Source: Saprospiraceae bacterium (GTDB lineage Bacteria > Bacteroidota > Bacteroidia > Chitinophagales > Saprospiraceae). From it: a stretch of 64,000 bases of DNA. Shown in pieces: positions 28,073-36,829 of the stretch (position 1 is the first letter of the stretch; every line of letters begins with the position of its first letter). A model generated the notes under the pieces. It was not told the origin of the DNA. It ran no database searches and worked only from the letters and a program-made list of their open reading frames with translations. The translations under genes were made by a program, and so were the position numbers. The stretch lies in the NCBI GenBank assembly GCA_016717655.1, contig JADKFC010000030.1, forward strand, positions 186,001-250,000. The letters are read 5' to 3'.

Positions 28073-30758
28073 TTATAAAAATTCTATATTAAAACGAATG
28101 GCGGGAAAAACTGTTCCTACTACTGCCAAACGGTTGGCTTGAGGTGTATTATTGGCCCCCCTGGTGTAATAAACTGAAAATGGATTTTTTCTGCCATACA
28201 CATTGTACAAAGTAAAAGTCCAACTGGTAATTACCTTAGCTGCCAGGTTGTGTGATCTGGCAAGATTGAACGATAGGTCCAGGCGGTGATAATCTGGAAT
28301 TCTGATTTGATTTCTGTTGGAATAGACAGGAACGTAAACGTTGTCCGGCGTAAGGTAATTGGACAAAGGAGCTGTAGAAGGCCTACCGCTGCTGTATGTA
28401 AAATTGGCCGTCAAAGTATACCTTTGTTTGGGATTATAATTAAAAATAAAGGACAAATTATGAGGTTTGTCAAAACTACTGCTGTACCACGATCCGTTAT
28501 TGATTCCTTCTACCTTTTGCTGGGTTGAGGAATAAGTATAGCTTAACCAGCCGTTGATGGGGCCATTGTTTTTTTTGATGGATATCTCAAGGCCTTGTGT
28601 CCTGCCTCTTCCTTCCAACAATTCAGTTTCAATATGCGGATTGACAACCAGGTTGGCAAAATCCCTGAAGTCATACAGTCTGCCAATATTTCTTTTATAT
28701 ACCTCAATTGAAGTTTCAAAATTGTTGTCGTCAAAGTTTGCAAAAACCCCTAACGACAGGTTATCTGAAACAGCCGGTTTGATATAGTTATTCACCAACT
28801 GCCATTGGCTGGTGGGCGTAGGTGTATCTGTATTAAAAATCTGATTGATGTACTGAGAAGTTCTGGCGTAACCCAATTTTACTGAAGCCTTGGATCCAAT
28901 CCCATATTTGAGAGAAAGACGAGGTTCTGGCACCAGATAATGTTGGAGAATGCCATTCCTTGATTCTGTTCCTAAAATGTTTTCTGTTTTTATTTTATTG
29001 TCAATATACGTGTATACTAATTTAGGGCCCAATGACATAAAGTGATTCAATCGAAATCCTGCAATCATTTCCAAGTGCTCTCCAATACTTCTCTGATAAG
29101 ATACATAGGCTGCCGATTCAATGCCTTTTTCATTTGGCAGTTGGTTGGGCAAAACAAAACTGGAGCCATCAAGCGGGGCTAAACTGCCTGGAGAAGTAAT
29201 ATAAATTACCGACTGTAGTCCAGCATCCATTTTATGCTGATTTTTGCTGTAACTCCATTTATCGTGGATTTTAAAATAAAATATCGGCCTTTAATGCTGA
29301 CTCAAATGCAGGAGAAAGATCCTGTTGACTACTGGCATACTTTGAATAAACGAGGCTGAGTTTGTTAGATTTATTGGCATCAATCAATTTGCTCCACTGC
29401 AAAGAAACGGCCTGCGTCTGGTAATTAAATCCAAATTTATTGCTGTATATAAAGTTGTCATGAGCACTGTAAAGGGTGGTAGATAATGTATGTCCATTCT
29501 TTTTAAAGGCATACTTTAAGGTACCATCATAAAAAGAGGCGGATGATGTTTTGATGTTTACATCCGAAAATAACTTAAAGATGTAATCCGAATACGACGC
29601 CCGCAGGCCCGAAGACAAGGTCCCGTTTTTACCAAGCGGACCATCAGCCGTTACCAATGCGCAGAAATTGGATTTACGCCCGCCTTTACCCTCCATTTTC
29701 TTTGTGCCTTCTTTCAGATTGACTTCCAATACAGAGCAGTTCGTTACCTCCCTGATCTGCTGTCAAATGTGCTTTTGCTCAATGTCGCTTCTTTGGTCAG
29801 GTCTGCATTGAAGGTGCTGGAAAAAACTAGGGCATGTGATGCATTAAAGAATACGGCTTCATCCCGGAACAATCAAATTCTGATCTACGTTTGTGCCTCC
29901 TCTGACATTAAAACCTGTTGCTCCTTCACCCATGGTGGATACTCCGGGATTAGGAGTACCGCTCTGACAATGTCTTTCTCACCTAAAAAGGAAGGCAATT
30001 TATCTAGATTTTTTGATATTGATTCGAGCTACCCAGATTGTGTTTCTTTAACAGCCGCATCTTTGGCAACTGCAATATGGTGACTTAACCAGGTTTACAG
30101 CACCTGTTTCCAGGGCAACCCCATAATGTCCGGAACTTTGAAAATCCAATAAAACCAGGTGATCGGTATAACCAATATAGGCAACCTTCATTTGGTACCT
30201 TCCTGGTTTTAGTTTTATTTCATACGTGCCATCCACTTCTGAAACCGTACCAGAGCCGCCCTCAAAAACAATATTGGCTCCCGTAATTGGTTCTTTGGTC
30301 AGTTTATCGACTACAAGACCCTTTAATATTTGTTCTTGATTTAATACCTTTTGTGAAAAATCACCAATTTGTACCCAATTCTCCTGCGTTTGTTTGCTAT
30401 CTTCTATGGATTGTTGCAGGTCATTAAAATAAGAAGCCAGCTGACTCCTATCCACAAAAGATTTCTTAATTAAAATCCATGTTTTGTTTTTGTAAGGAAG
30501 AGCAATGAGGTCGGTTCCCTCTAAAATCTGGTTCAAGGCTTCCTGTATCGGGGTGCTTTTCCATACAAATGTTCGCTTCAAATTTGAAAAATCATCTTGT
30601 TTATAAAATAAAGATGCTCCGCATACAGCTTCCATTTCTGAAAGGATTTGGATGGTTGTCATCTCCTGAAAAGAAGCTGAAATAGTTTGATTTGCGCTTT
30701 GCGCCAATAGCAAGGCACGGCACAACAGGAAAAATAATATGATGACATTTTTAACCAC
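28073..30758 (-). pseudogene. TonB-dependent receptor with STN domain, broken by about eight frameshifts
   Basis: A single receptor of roughly 890 aa in pieces. The N-terminal piece (30048-30758) has a signal peptide, an STN (secretin/TonB short N-terminal) domain (LSEMEAVCGASLFYKQDDFS, TPIQEALNQILEGTDLIALP) and a carboxypeptidase-like sandwich (EPITGANIVFEGGSGTVSE). Between 30090 and 29740 the plug is visible only by frame switching: AKDAAVKETQSG, LDKLPSFLGEKDIVRAVLLIP, GEGATGFNVRGGTNVDQNLI, EAVFFNASHALVF, VLEVNLKEG. Barrel pieces are 29271-29729 and 28073-29230; a break at 29240-29270 separates them. The barrel end VFPAIRFNIEFL is intact. Either the gene is decaying or this is a poor stretch of assembly. 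The downstream partner DUF4249 starts one base after the stop. Confidence 0.85.
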
Positions 30759-30883
30759 TCAACCCTCAATTAAGGTGATAAAGGTAATCAAACCCCATTT
30801 ATTTCCACACCCCCAAAGTCATTTCCGCTCTTTCAACTTTGCTTTACCAGATGAATCGGATCAATTAATGCAATGAGATTCAT

Positions 30884-30891
30884 TACCTTTG
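30884..30891 (+). promoter_or_regulatory. Candidate promoter of the CPBP-cdsA-psd-era operon (TACCTTTG)
   Basis: TACCTTTG, a full TAnnTTTG match, ends four bases before the ATG at 30896, implying a leaderless message. Confidence 0.5.
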
Positions 30892-30895
30892 CTCC

Positions 30896-31795
30896 ATGCA
30901 ATTGAATCAGGGCTTTACATCGTTGAGATCCCGGTATGTACTGGCAATATTGATTTTTTTCCTTTGTCTGATATTGGGTTCTGGGGCAATGCACCTATTT
31001 TTCTTATTGAATGGACTTACCATTGAGGATTCTTCCTCACTTTACGAATTATTAGAAAATAAAGAACAAGTCAATTTAGTTAGGGCTGCATTTGGGATCA
31101 GCCATCTGATCGGCTTTGTTCTGAGCAGTATTATTATAGGAAAAATGCTGAAACGAAGTCCCTTTGAAACAACCTCCTCCCCTACTTCTCAATTTGATCC
31201 CAAGGTGTTAATGCAGTGGTTTTTACTTTTACTTCTGTGTTATCCAATAGCAGGCTTACTTGGATACTGGGCGGGTAAAATACCTTTACCCGAGTGGATG
31301 TCTGCCATGGATGAATCCAGTTTTCAAGCCTTGGAGGGTTTAATTAAAATGGATTCTCCGCTGCAGTTAATGGCTAATTTGCTGATCATTGCTATTATAC
31401 CCGGATTGGGAGAAGAAATGTTGTTTCGCGGTATTTTACAGGCACAGCTTCAGCTTCATGTAAAAAAGATGGCCTATGTAGTATTTCTTAGTGCCTTTAT
31501 TTTTGCTGCCTTTCACTTACAGTTTGTTGGTTTTTTCCCTAAGATGATTATTGGACTTGTATTGGCAGCAACCTACTTTTATACCGGCAATTTATGGTAT
31601 ACCATAGGCATCCATATTTTAAACAACTCTTTCCATGTGATTTTGGCATATGTAAGGCCGGAGAGTATTGATTCACAAAGCACTGAAATGCCCTTTGAAT
31701 CGAATCAACAGCTGATTGTGCTTTTGACCCTACCTTTGATTTATTGGTATTTTAATCATATAAAAAAAGAAAAGCTGAATGGAGGAAGTGCTTAA
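30896..31795 (+). CDS. CPBP family intramembrane metalloprotease
   Basis: Polytopic inner membrane protein of 299 aa with about eight hydrophobic segments. The CPBP/Abi motifs are present: PGLGEEMLFRGILQAQLQ (EExxxR) near residue 175, FAAFHLQFVGFFPKMIIGLV (FxxxH) near 203, and HILNNSFHV (HxxxN) near 242. Relatives process prenylated proteins or act in bacteriocin self-immunity; the target here is unknown. Its last codons overlap the start of cdsA, so it is translationally coupled to phospholipid synthesis genes. Confidence 0.87.
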   Translation: MQLNQGFTSLRSRYVLAILIFFLCLILGSGAMHLFFLLNGLTIEDSSSLYELLENKEQVNLVRAAFGISHLIGFVLSSIIIGKMLKRSPFETTSSPTSQFDPKVLMQWFLLLLLCYPIAGLLGYWAGKIPLPEWMSAMDESSFQALEGLIKMDSPLQLMANLLIIAIIPGLGEEMLFRGILQAQLQLHVKKMAYVVFLSAFIFAAFHLQFVGFFPKMIIGLVLAATYFYTGNLWYTIGIHILNNSFHVILAYVRPESIDSQSTEMPFESNQQLIVLLTLPLIYWYFNHIKKEKLNGGSA

Positions 31796-32588
31796 AACGA
31801 GGTTAAAAACGGCGGTTATTTTTGGTATTGTTGTTATTTCTTTGCTATTATCTGGCAAATGGGGTATAAAAATTCTAACCGCTAGCGTGTTAATTGGAGT
31901 TATTTATGAGTACCTAAAAATGGCCGGACAGCAAGGAGTTAAACAAAACCTTAGTCTTTTGCTGGGGCTATTGATGGTACTGATTATTTTTATCGAACCT
32001 AAGGGTATTCCGTTTTCAGGGACATTGATTCCTGTGGCTTTGGTGAGCTATACATTATTTCTGATTTCTCTTTATACGCCTCCCTTCCTGCCCCATGCCT
32101 CTTTGGGCTGGCTAATGGCCCTTATTTATCCGGGCATTTCCATGCTCTTGCCCGTTATCTGTAGTAGCCAAGAAGTGTGGTACATCCATTATTGGCCATG
32201 GGCTTTGGTGCTGATATGGATCAGCGATAGTGGAGCCTATCTCATTGGCCGAAAACTGGGAAAGACAAAATTGTTTGAAAACATTCTCCAAAAAAAAACA
32301 TGGGAGGGCTTTTTAGGGGCAGGACTTTTTACTATGGCCGGAGGATTTGTTATTTATACTTTAGAAAACGATAAAGACCTGGGTTTCTGGATGCTTACCG
32401 CCTTGATTGTGTGGATCGTAGGTACCCTGGGTGATTTATTTGAATCCTCGATCAAAAGAACCTTTGGGGTCAAAGACTCCGGGTCTTTTTTGCCGGGTCA
32501 TGGTGGATTTTTAGATCGATTTGATAGTCTCATCATGGTGATACCTTACCTTTGCGCCTTATTACTTATAAAAAACATGACTTTATGA
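31779..32588 (+). CDS. cdsA: Phosphatidate cytidylyltransferase
   Basis: Makes CDP-diacylglycerol from phosphatidate and CTP, the entry point to phospholipids; inner membrane. 269 aa, about eight membrane segments. The C-terminal region has the CDS signature (GTLGDLFESSIKRTFGVKDS, then LPGHGGFLDRFDSLI) with the conserved Asp residues, preceded by WISDSGAYLIGRKLGKTK and KKTWEGFLGA. The stop overlaps the psd ATG (ATGA). Confidence 0.94.
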   Translation: MEEVLKTRLKTAVIFGIVVISLLLSGKWGIKILTASVLIGVIYEYLKMAGQQGVKQNLSLLLGLLMVLIIFIEPKGIPFSGTLIPVALVSYTLFLISLYTPPFLPHASLGWLMALIYPGISMLLPVICSSQEVWYIHYWPWALVLIWISDSGAYLIGRKLGKTKLFENILQKKTWEGFLGAGLFTMAGGFVIYTLENDKDLGFWMLTALIVWIVGTLGDLFESSIKRTFGVKDSGSFLPGHGGFLDRFDSLIMVIPYLCALLLIKNMTL

Positions 32589-33227
32589 TACACAAAGAGG
32601 GATATCCTACATTGATCATTTCATTCATTGCACTGACCCTTTTGTGCATTGTGGTGCGCATGACTGCACCTTTTCTTTCTGATATAACCCTCCTTCTTGC
32701 CGGGGCATTGTATGTATTTTGCTTTCCTTTTTCAGAAACCCAAAAGGTTAATTCCACAAAAAAGTGAAAACATATTATACGCCCCTGCTGATGGAAAAAT
32801 CGTAGTAAATGAAAATACGGTTGAGTCCGTATACCTGGGCAATGAAGCCAGGATGGTAAGTATTTTTATGTCGCCGTTGAACGTGCATGTCAACCGACAC
32901 CCCATCAATGGTACCATATTACACAGTGAACACCATGTCGGGAAGTTTTTACCTGCATGGGACCCAAAAGCTTCAACAGAAAATGAACGAACTACAGTAG
33001 CATATAGTACTACGCATGGCACCATCGTATTGAGACAAATTGCGGGCGCCTTAGCAAAAAGGATTGTCTGTTATGCTACCAAAGGAGAAAAAGTAGAACA
33101 AGGCACCGAAATGGGTTTTATCAAATTTGGCTCAAGGGTAGATATTTACTTGCCACTGGATGCAGAAATTATGGTAGCCATTGGAGATAAGGTAGAAGGT
33201 AACAGAACAGTGATCGCCAAATGGTAG
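32585..33227 (+). CDS. psd: Phosphatidylserine decarboxylase proenzyme (two small frame breaks)
   Basis: Pyruvoyl-dependent enzyme making phosphatidylethanolamine. The N-terminal piece (from ATG 32585) has two membrane segments and runs to VFCFPF; conserved FFRNPKR and then LIPQKSENILYAPADGKIVV follow only if one T is added to TTTTT and one A to AAAA near 32735-32748, giving about 214 aa. Further motifs: FMSPLNVHVNRHPINGTI, STENERTTVA, RQIAGALAKRIVCYA, and MGFIKFGSRVDIYLPL with the GS self-cleavage site that yields the pyruvoyl group. Short A-type PSD. Overlaps cdsA and era by a few bases. Confidence 0.92.
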
Positions 33228-34120
33228 AAGGACACCGCTCAGGCTTTGTGAATGTCATTGGTCATGCCAATGTAGGTAAATCTACGTTGTGCAATTTGTT
33301 GATGAAAGACCGACTTTCGGTAGTTAATTCAAAGCCTCAGACAACACGGCACAGAATATTGGGAATACTGAGTGATGAGCATTACCAAATCGTGCTTTCT
33401 GATAGTCCCGGTATGATTGATCGTCCGTCCTATGAATTGCAAAAAAAGATGAATGACTATGCGTTTTCAAGTTTTGAAGATGCAGATGTTATTTTGTTTG
33501 TAACCGATTTGTATGACCAATTTGAAGAAACAGAAAAGCTGCTTCATGTTTTAAAGTCGCTGGAAACACCTAAATTTTTGATTGTCAATAAAATAGACCT
33601 AGATTCAGGAGAAAAGGCGACAGAGTTGGCTAAACAATGGAATGAAAAGATTGGATTTACAGCTACCTTTTTAATATCCGCCAAAGAAGGAAGGGGTACA
33701 GATGATTTGCTGGCAGCCATTGTTGAGCAATTGCCCGAGGGGCCTGTTTATTACCCCAAAGATCAATGGACCGATAAGCCAGAGCGATTTTTTGTGAGTG
33801 AAATCATCAGAGGGCATATCTTGTCTTTATACAAACAGGAAGTGCCTTATTCTTGTGAAGTGGTGGTTGAAACTTTCAAACATATGGAATCCAGATCGGG
33901 GCCCATTATACATATAATGGCTACCATTTTTGTGGATCGCAAAACCCAAAAGTCGATAATTATTGGTGAAAAAGGGAGTTCGATAAAAAAATTGGGTACA
34001 CAGGCCAGAATGGAAATCGAAACCTTTTTTGATGAGAAAGTTCACCTGGAATTATACGTACAAGTGAAAGAGAACTGGCGAAATACAGACCAGAATTTAA
34101 GGAGTTTTGGCTACCATTAA
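33221..34120 (+). CDS. era: GTPase Era
   Basis: Ribosome-assembly GTPase that binds the 3' end of 16S rRNA; 299 aa. G motifs: GHANVGKSTLC (G1, with Ala where Pro is usual), TTRHRI (G2), DSPGMI (G3), VNKIDL (G4) and ISAKEG (G5). The KH domain is at about 205-290 with SIIIGEKGSSIKKLGTQAR. ATG overlaps the psd stop by seven bases. It is the last gene of CPBP-cdsA-psd-era; a palindrome begins three bases after its stop. Confidence 0.96.
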   Translation: MVEGHRSGFVNVIGHANVGKSTLCNLLMKDRLSVVNSKPQTTRHRILGILSDEHYQIVLSDSPGMIDRPSYELQKKMNDYAFSSFEDADVILFVTDLYDQFEETEKLLHVLKSLETPKFLIVNKIDLDSGEKATELAKQWNEKIGFTATFLISAKEGRGTDDLLAAIVEQLPEGPVYYPKDQWTDKPERFFVSEIIRGHILSLYKQEVPYSCEVVVETFKHMESRSGPIIHIMATIFVDRKTQKSIIIGEKGSSIKKLGTQARMEIETFFDEKVHLELYVQVKENWRNTDQNLRSFGYH

Positions 34121-34122
34121 AC

Positions 34123-34140
34123 TAGATCAAGTTTGATCTA
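34123..34140. repeat. 18-bp perfect palindrome after era
   Basis: TAGATCAA-GT-TTGATCTA. No T-run follows, so it is not a standard terminator. The 10-base sequence TGATCTAAGT that includes its right arm recurs at 34671-34680, on the other side of the first ArsR gene; a regulator site is possible. Confidence 0.5.
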
Positions 34141-34167
34141 AGTGACTGACTGTAAATATTTTAGAAA

Positions 34168-34199
34168 TAAAAAAACAGCCATAATGTGGATTACAGCTG
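34168..34199 (-). terminator. Rho-independent terminator of ArsR gene 1
   Basis: On the minus strand CAGCTGTAAT-CCAC-ATTATGGCTG forms a 10-bp stem (two G-T pairs) followed by TTTTTTTA, 22 bases past the stop of the ArsR gene ending at 34221. Confidence 0.75.
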
Positions 34200-34220
34200 C
34201 TGTAAGTGTAGTATTCTTTA

Positions 34221-34529
34221 TTAGATAGAAGCGATAAATCTGTTTACCCCTTTCTGTGCTTTGTCCAGCACCTCGTAATTGATGCTGTATTTCATAAACT
34301 TTCCTGATTTTTCAACACTTACTACTCCTGCGAGTTTGAGTACTTTGAGGTGTTGTGAGGTAAGGGACTGCTCCAGCTCAAGGGCATTATAGATTTGATT
34401 CACATTGATTTCGCTATTGGAATCAATGAAAGATAAAATTTTTAATCTCAGGGGATGAGCAAGAGCCCTCATGAGCTCACATGAATAATCGAGTTTTTGG
34501 CTGTTTATAACAACTTTAGTGTCCCTCAT
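34221..34529 (-). CDS. ArsR/SmtB-type winged-helix regulator 1
   Basis: DNA-binding regulator of 102 aa from ATG 34529; a longer frame from 34568 adds 13 residues rich in Lys and is less likely. The ArsR fold is seen in LMRALAHPLRLKILSFIDSN, the helix-turn-helix LELEQSLTSQHLKVLKLAGV, and the wing VVSVEKSGKFMKYSINYEVL. The metal-site ELCVCDL motif is missing, so it is probably not a metal sensor. It is similar along its length to the second ArsR gene 180 bases upstream on the same strand. A 12-bp inverted repeat lies just upstream. Confidence 0.88.
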   Translation of the reverse strand: MRDTKVVINSQKLDYSCELMRALAHPLRLKILSFIDSNSEINVNQIYNALELEQSLTSQHLKVLKLAGVVSVEKSGKFMKYSINYEVLDKAQKGVNRFIASI

Positions 34530-34574
34530 AATTAGTTTCTTATTTTTTTGACCTAACGCAAAGATCAAAAAAAA

Positions 34575-34632
34575 ATAATAAGTTGAGAAATATATTAAAA
34601 AAAATTTTAATACTTTTTTTTCAACTTATTAT
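34575..34632. repeat. Nested inverted repeat upstream of ArsR gene 1
   Basis: ATAATAAGTTGA (34575-34586) and its exact complement TCAACTTATTAT (34621-34632) flank a 34-base AT-rich core that itself contains TTAAAA-AAAA-TTTTAA. It lies 46 bases upstream of the ArsR 1 start, in the gap between the two regulators. Candidate autoregulatory operator. Confidence 0.55.
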
Positions 34633-34709
34633 AATAAACTGATAATCAAACTAGTGTAAATACAACCAAATGATCTAAGTTGGGATTAAGGAATACAGGA
34701 ATGGACTGA

Positions 34710-35048
34710 TTAACCTGCGAGATCTTCAACCAGCGTACCAATTTGAGCCAGCCTGTTTTTATTAATTGAATAATAAATAAACTTGCCTTGTCTTTCTGTA
34801 GTTACTACCCCTGCTCTTCGCAAGATGGCCAAATGTTGAGAAGCGACCGATTGCTCCAAGCGCAATTTGATATAGATATCAGTTACTGTCAATGTTTCAC
34901 CATCTTCCAGTAAGTCAATTACGCGTTGACGCAGCTTATGATTGACTGCGCGCAATACCAGTACTGCTTTTCTTAAATCGGAATAGTCGAGCTGGATTTC
35001 CTTGTCCCCCTTCCTTAAAGTTACCGTTTCGTTTTTCTTATTTCTCAT
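34710..35048 (-). CDS. ArsR/SmtB-type winged-helix regulator 2
   Basis: 112-aa DNA-binding regulator: VLRAVNHKLRQRVIDLLEDG, recognition region LRLEQSVASQHLAILRRAGV, wing VVTTERQGKFIYYSINKNRL. No Cys and no metal-binding motif. The N-terminal 20 residues (NKKNETVTLRKGDKEIQLD) are charged. Tandem with ArsR 1, which suggests duplication; targets unknown. Confidence 0.88.
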   Translation of the reverse strand: MRNKKNETVTLRKGDKEIQLDYSDLRKAVLVLRAVNHKLRQRVIDLLEDGETLTVTDIYIKLRLEQSVASQHLAILRRAGVVTTERQGKFIYYSINKNRLAQIGTLVEDLAG

Positions 35049-35227
35049 TTAAGATTGTTTATTAGATCACAGAATACTTTTCCTTAAAAACAAAAGCTGT
35101 GCCAAAAAACAGAAAGTACCTTGTGAAAGGGTAAAAATGTGATCGGAGAAGAAGAATTTGTTAATTATATTAGCGTATTATTGATATGTAAGTAACGAAA
35201 GTTCACTTAAAAAAGTTCGTAGGCCCC

Positions 35228-35893
35228 CTATTTTTTGGAACTTGTTATATTTGGTGGTAAAAGATAAAATGGAGAAAAACCGGCCAGGTTTTCCCAAGCT
35301 TTATTATTAAATAACTGATTTGCAGGCTCAAAAAGGTAGGATGCACTACAATGATCAGGCCCTTTTAGATAGTTATCAGGCCAAGAAAAGGGAGATAATT
35401 TAAGAATACCATTGCCACAAAGTCCAATTTTGCCCTTTGGTAGTGATTGCCAGGTATCATTTTGGAGGGTCAATATCTGTGCTGGCCAGATTTCTTGGCC
35501 CATTTTATCATATAAAGCACAAAAAACATCGTTTCTTCTGGCATCAATCATCGCCAAACAAAAATCCAGGTCCCTATTTTTAAATGTCTCCATGGCTAGA
35601 GCTTTGAGACTGGGCACGGCTAAAAGGGGCAAATCAGCACCCAGGCACAGACCTTTGGCAGTACTTGCTACAATTCTTAGACCTGTATAAGAGCCGGGGC
35701 CAGCCCCGATGGCAATGCCGTCAAGGTCTTGAAAACCCATTTGGGCTTGATTCAATGTATTTTTTATGGAAACGGCCAACAGGGATGCCATGGTATTGCT
35801 TTCACTGTGGTTTTCTAAAGCCACTACCCTACCATCATCCACAATGGCTACTGACCAGTCATCTGTGCTTCCTTCTAAACAAAGAAGTTTCAT
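35228..35893 (-). CDS. tsaB: tRNA threonylcarbamoyladenosine biosynthesis protein TsaB
   Basis: Partner of TsaD in making t6A37 on tRNAs that read ANN codons; cytoplasmic ASKHA-fold protein of 221 aa. Motifs: KLLCLEGSTDDWSVAIVDDG, IAIGAGPGSYTGLRIVASTA, KGLCLGADLPLLAVPSLKAL and MIDARRNDVFCALYD. It begins five bases after the flavin reductase-like gene, so the two form an operon. Confidence 0.92.
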   Translation of the reverse strand: MKLLCLEGSTDDWSVAIVDDGRVVALENHSESNTMASLLAVSIKNTLNQAQMGFQDLDGIAIGAGPGSYTGLRIVASTAKGLCLGADLPLLAVPSLKALAMETFKNRDLDFCLAMIDARRNDVFCALYDKMGQEIWPAQILTLQNDTWQSLPKGKIGLCGNGILKLSPFSWPDNYLKGPDHCSASYLFEPANQLFNNKAWENLAGFSPFYLLPPNITSSKK

Positions 35894-35898
35894 CCCGG

Positions 35899-36765
35899 CT
35901 ATTTTTGCTCATAATATTGTACCATGCCAGCGTAGGCATCTTCAATTTTGTTTTCTTTAAGCCATTCTTTTATTACATCACAGAAGGCAGCTTCACCTAA
36001 GTCAAACATAGATGTTGGCAGTGGGTGCCACTGATCCCGGGCTGGAAGCTTGTTGAGACCGGCTATTTGCGCGATTTCATTGCCTGTCAGAAAGTGATTG
36101 CGATTGATAAAATCCGGCAAGGCATCAAATCCGACGGGTAGATCGGTGACCGGCTGATAGATAGAGCTGATGGCGTCACCGCTGGCCCTCACGTAAAAAG
36201 TTCTGCCCATCCTTCCCATCAGGTCAATTTTATGGGGATCAATTCGATCACCATCAAGCACATTTTCATCAATATGAATACACAGTACATCGCAAATGAT
36301 GAGGTGGCCTGCCCCACCCTGATCGCCCAAGGCAATGATTTCTTTAACCCGGCATTCCATATTAACCGGAGATTCAGCCACCAAAGATGCCTGTACCTGG
36401 CTTGCCTTTGCCTTGGATAAGCCACTTTTGGTAAACTCATCCACCTCAGAAGGGTATTCTGCGCTGGCTATGGACATTTGCCTTACAATGTTGTAATTCA
36501 CCATATTGACTACCAATTCCTTATTGATATAGATGTTGTGGAGGGTGTCTTTGGTAGTATTATTGGAAACCCTTCTGTTGGAAGAAAAAACCACAATCGG
36601 TGGGTTTGAGCTAAATGCATTAAAAAAACTATAGGGCGCCAGATTGTCGTTGCCATTTTCATCTACCGTACTCACAAATGCAATGGGTCGGGGTGAGACG
36701 GCTCCGATCATGTATTGGTGGAGGTCTTTAGTGGGTATGGTACCTGGCGTGATTAATCGTTTCAA
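35899..36765 (-). CDS. Flavin reductase-like (FMN-binding) protein
   Basis: 288-aa cytoplasmic flavoprotein of the flavin reductase-like domain family: YMIGAVSPRPIAFVSTVDEN, NLAPYSFFNAFSSNPPIVVF (flavin-binding SxF loop), TLHNIYINKELVVNMVN and MGRTFYVRASGD. The C-terminal 60 residues are helical. The reaction is not predictable from sequence; relatives reduce FMN or store it. It is transcribed divergently from the CvpA gene, upstream of tsaB. Confidence 0.85.
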   Translation of the reverse strand: MKRLITPGTIPTKDLHQYMIGAVSPRPIAFVSTVDENGNDNLAPYSFFNAFSSNPPIVVFSSNRRVSNNTTKDTLHNIYINKELVVNMVNYNIVRQMSIASAEYPSEVDEFTKSGLSKAKASQVQASLVAESPVNMECRVKEIIALGDQGGAGHLIICDVLCIHIDENVLDGDRIDPHKIDLMGRMGRTFYVRASGDAISSIYQPVTDLPVGFDALPDFINRNHFLTGNEIAQIAGLNKLPARDQWHPLPTSMFDLGEAAFCDVIKEWLKENKIEDAYAGMVQYYEQK

Positions 36766-36794
36766 ACTTTTATATTATTTTTAATAATTGGTTC

Positions 36795-36802
36795 CAAAAA
36801 TA
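36795..36802 (-). promoter_or_regulatory. Candidate promoter of flavin reductase-tsaB (TATTTTTG)
   Basis: The minus strand reads TATTTTTG 30 bases upstream of the ATG. Only two bases separate it from the divergent CvpA -7 box. Confidence 0.5.
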
Positions 36803-36804
36803 CC

Positions 36805-36812
36805 TAAATTTG
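36805..36812 (+). promoter_or_regulatory. Candidate promoter of cvpA-trkH-trkA (TAAATTTG)
   Basis: TAAATTTG is a full TAnnTTTG match, 18 bases before the TTG start at 36830. Confidence 0.5.
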
Positions 36813-36829
36813 TTTAAATTTAATGTCCC

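Noticed and set aside
30896..31795. CPBP protease as part of an abortive-infection or bacteriocin immunity system
   Set aside because: It is coupled to cdsA-psd-era with no toxin, bacteriocin or defence gene nearby; a housekeeping membrane role is more likely.
34221..35048. ArsR pair as arsenic or metal resistance regulators
   Set aside because: Neither protein has the ELCVCDL-type or other Cys/His metal site, and no arsenic or metal transport gene is nearby.
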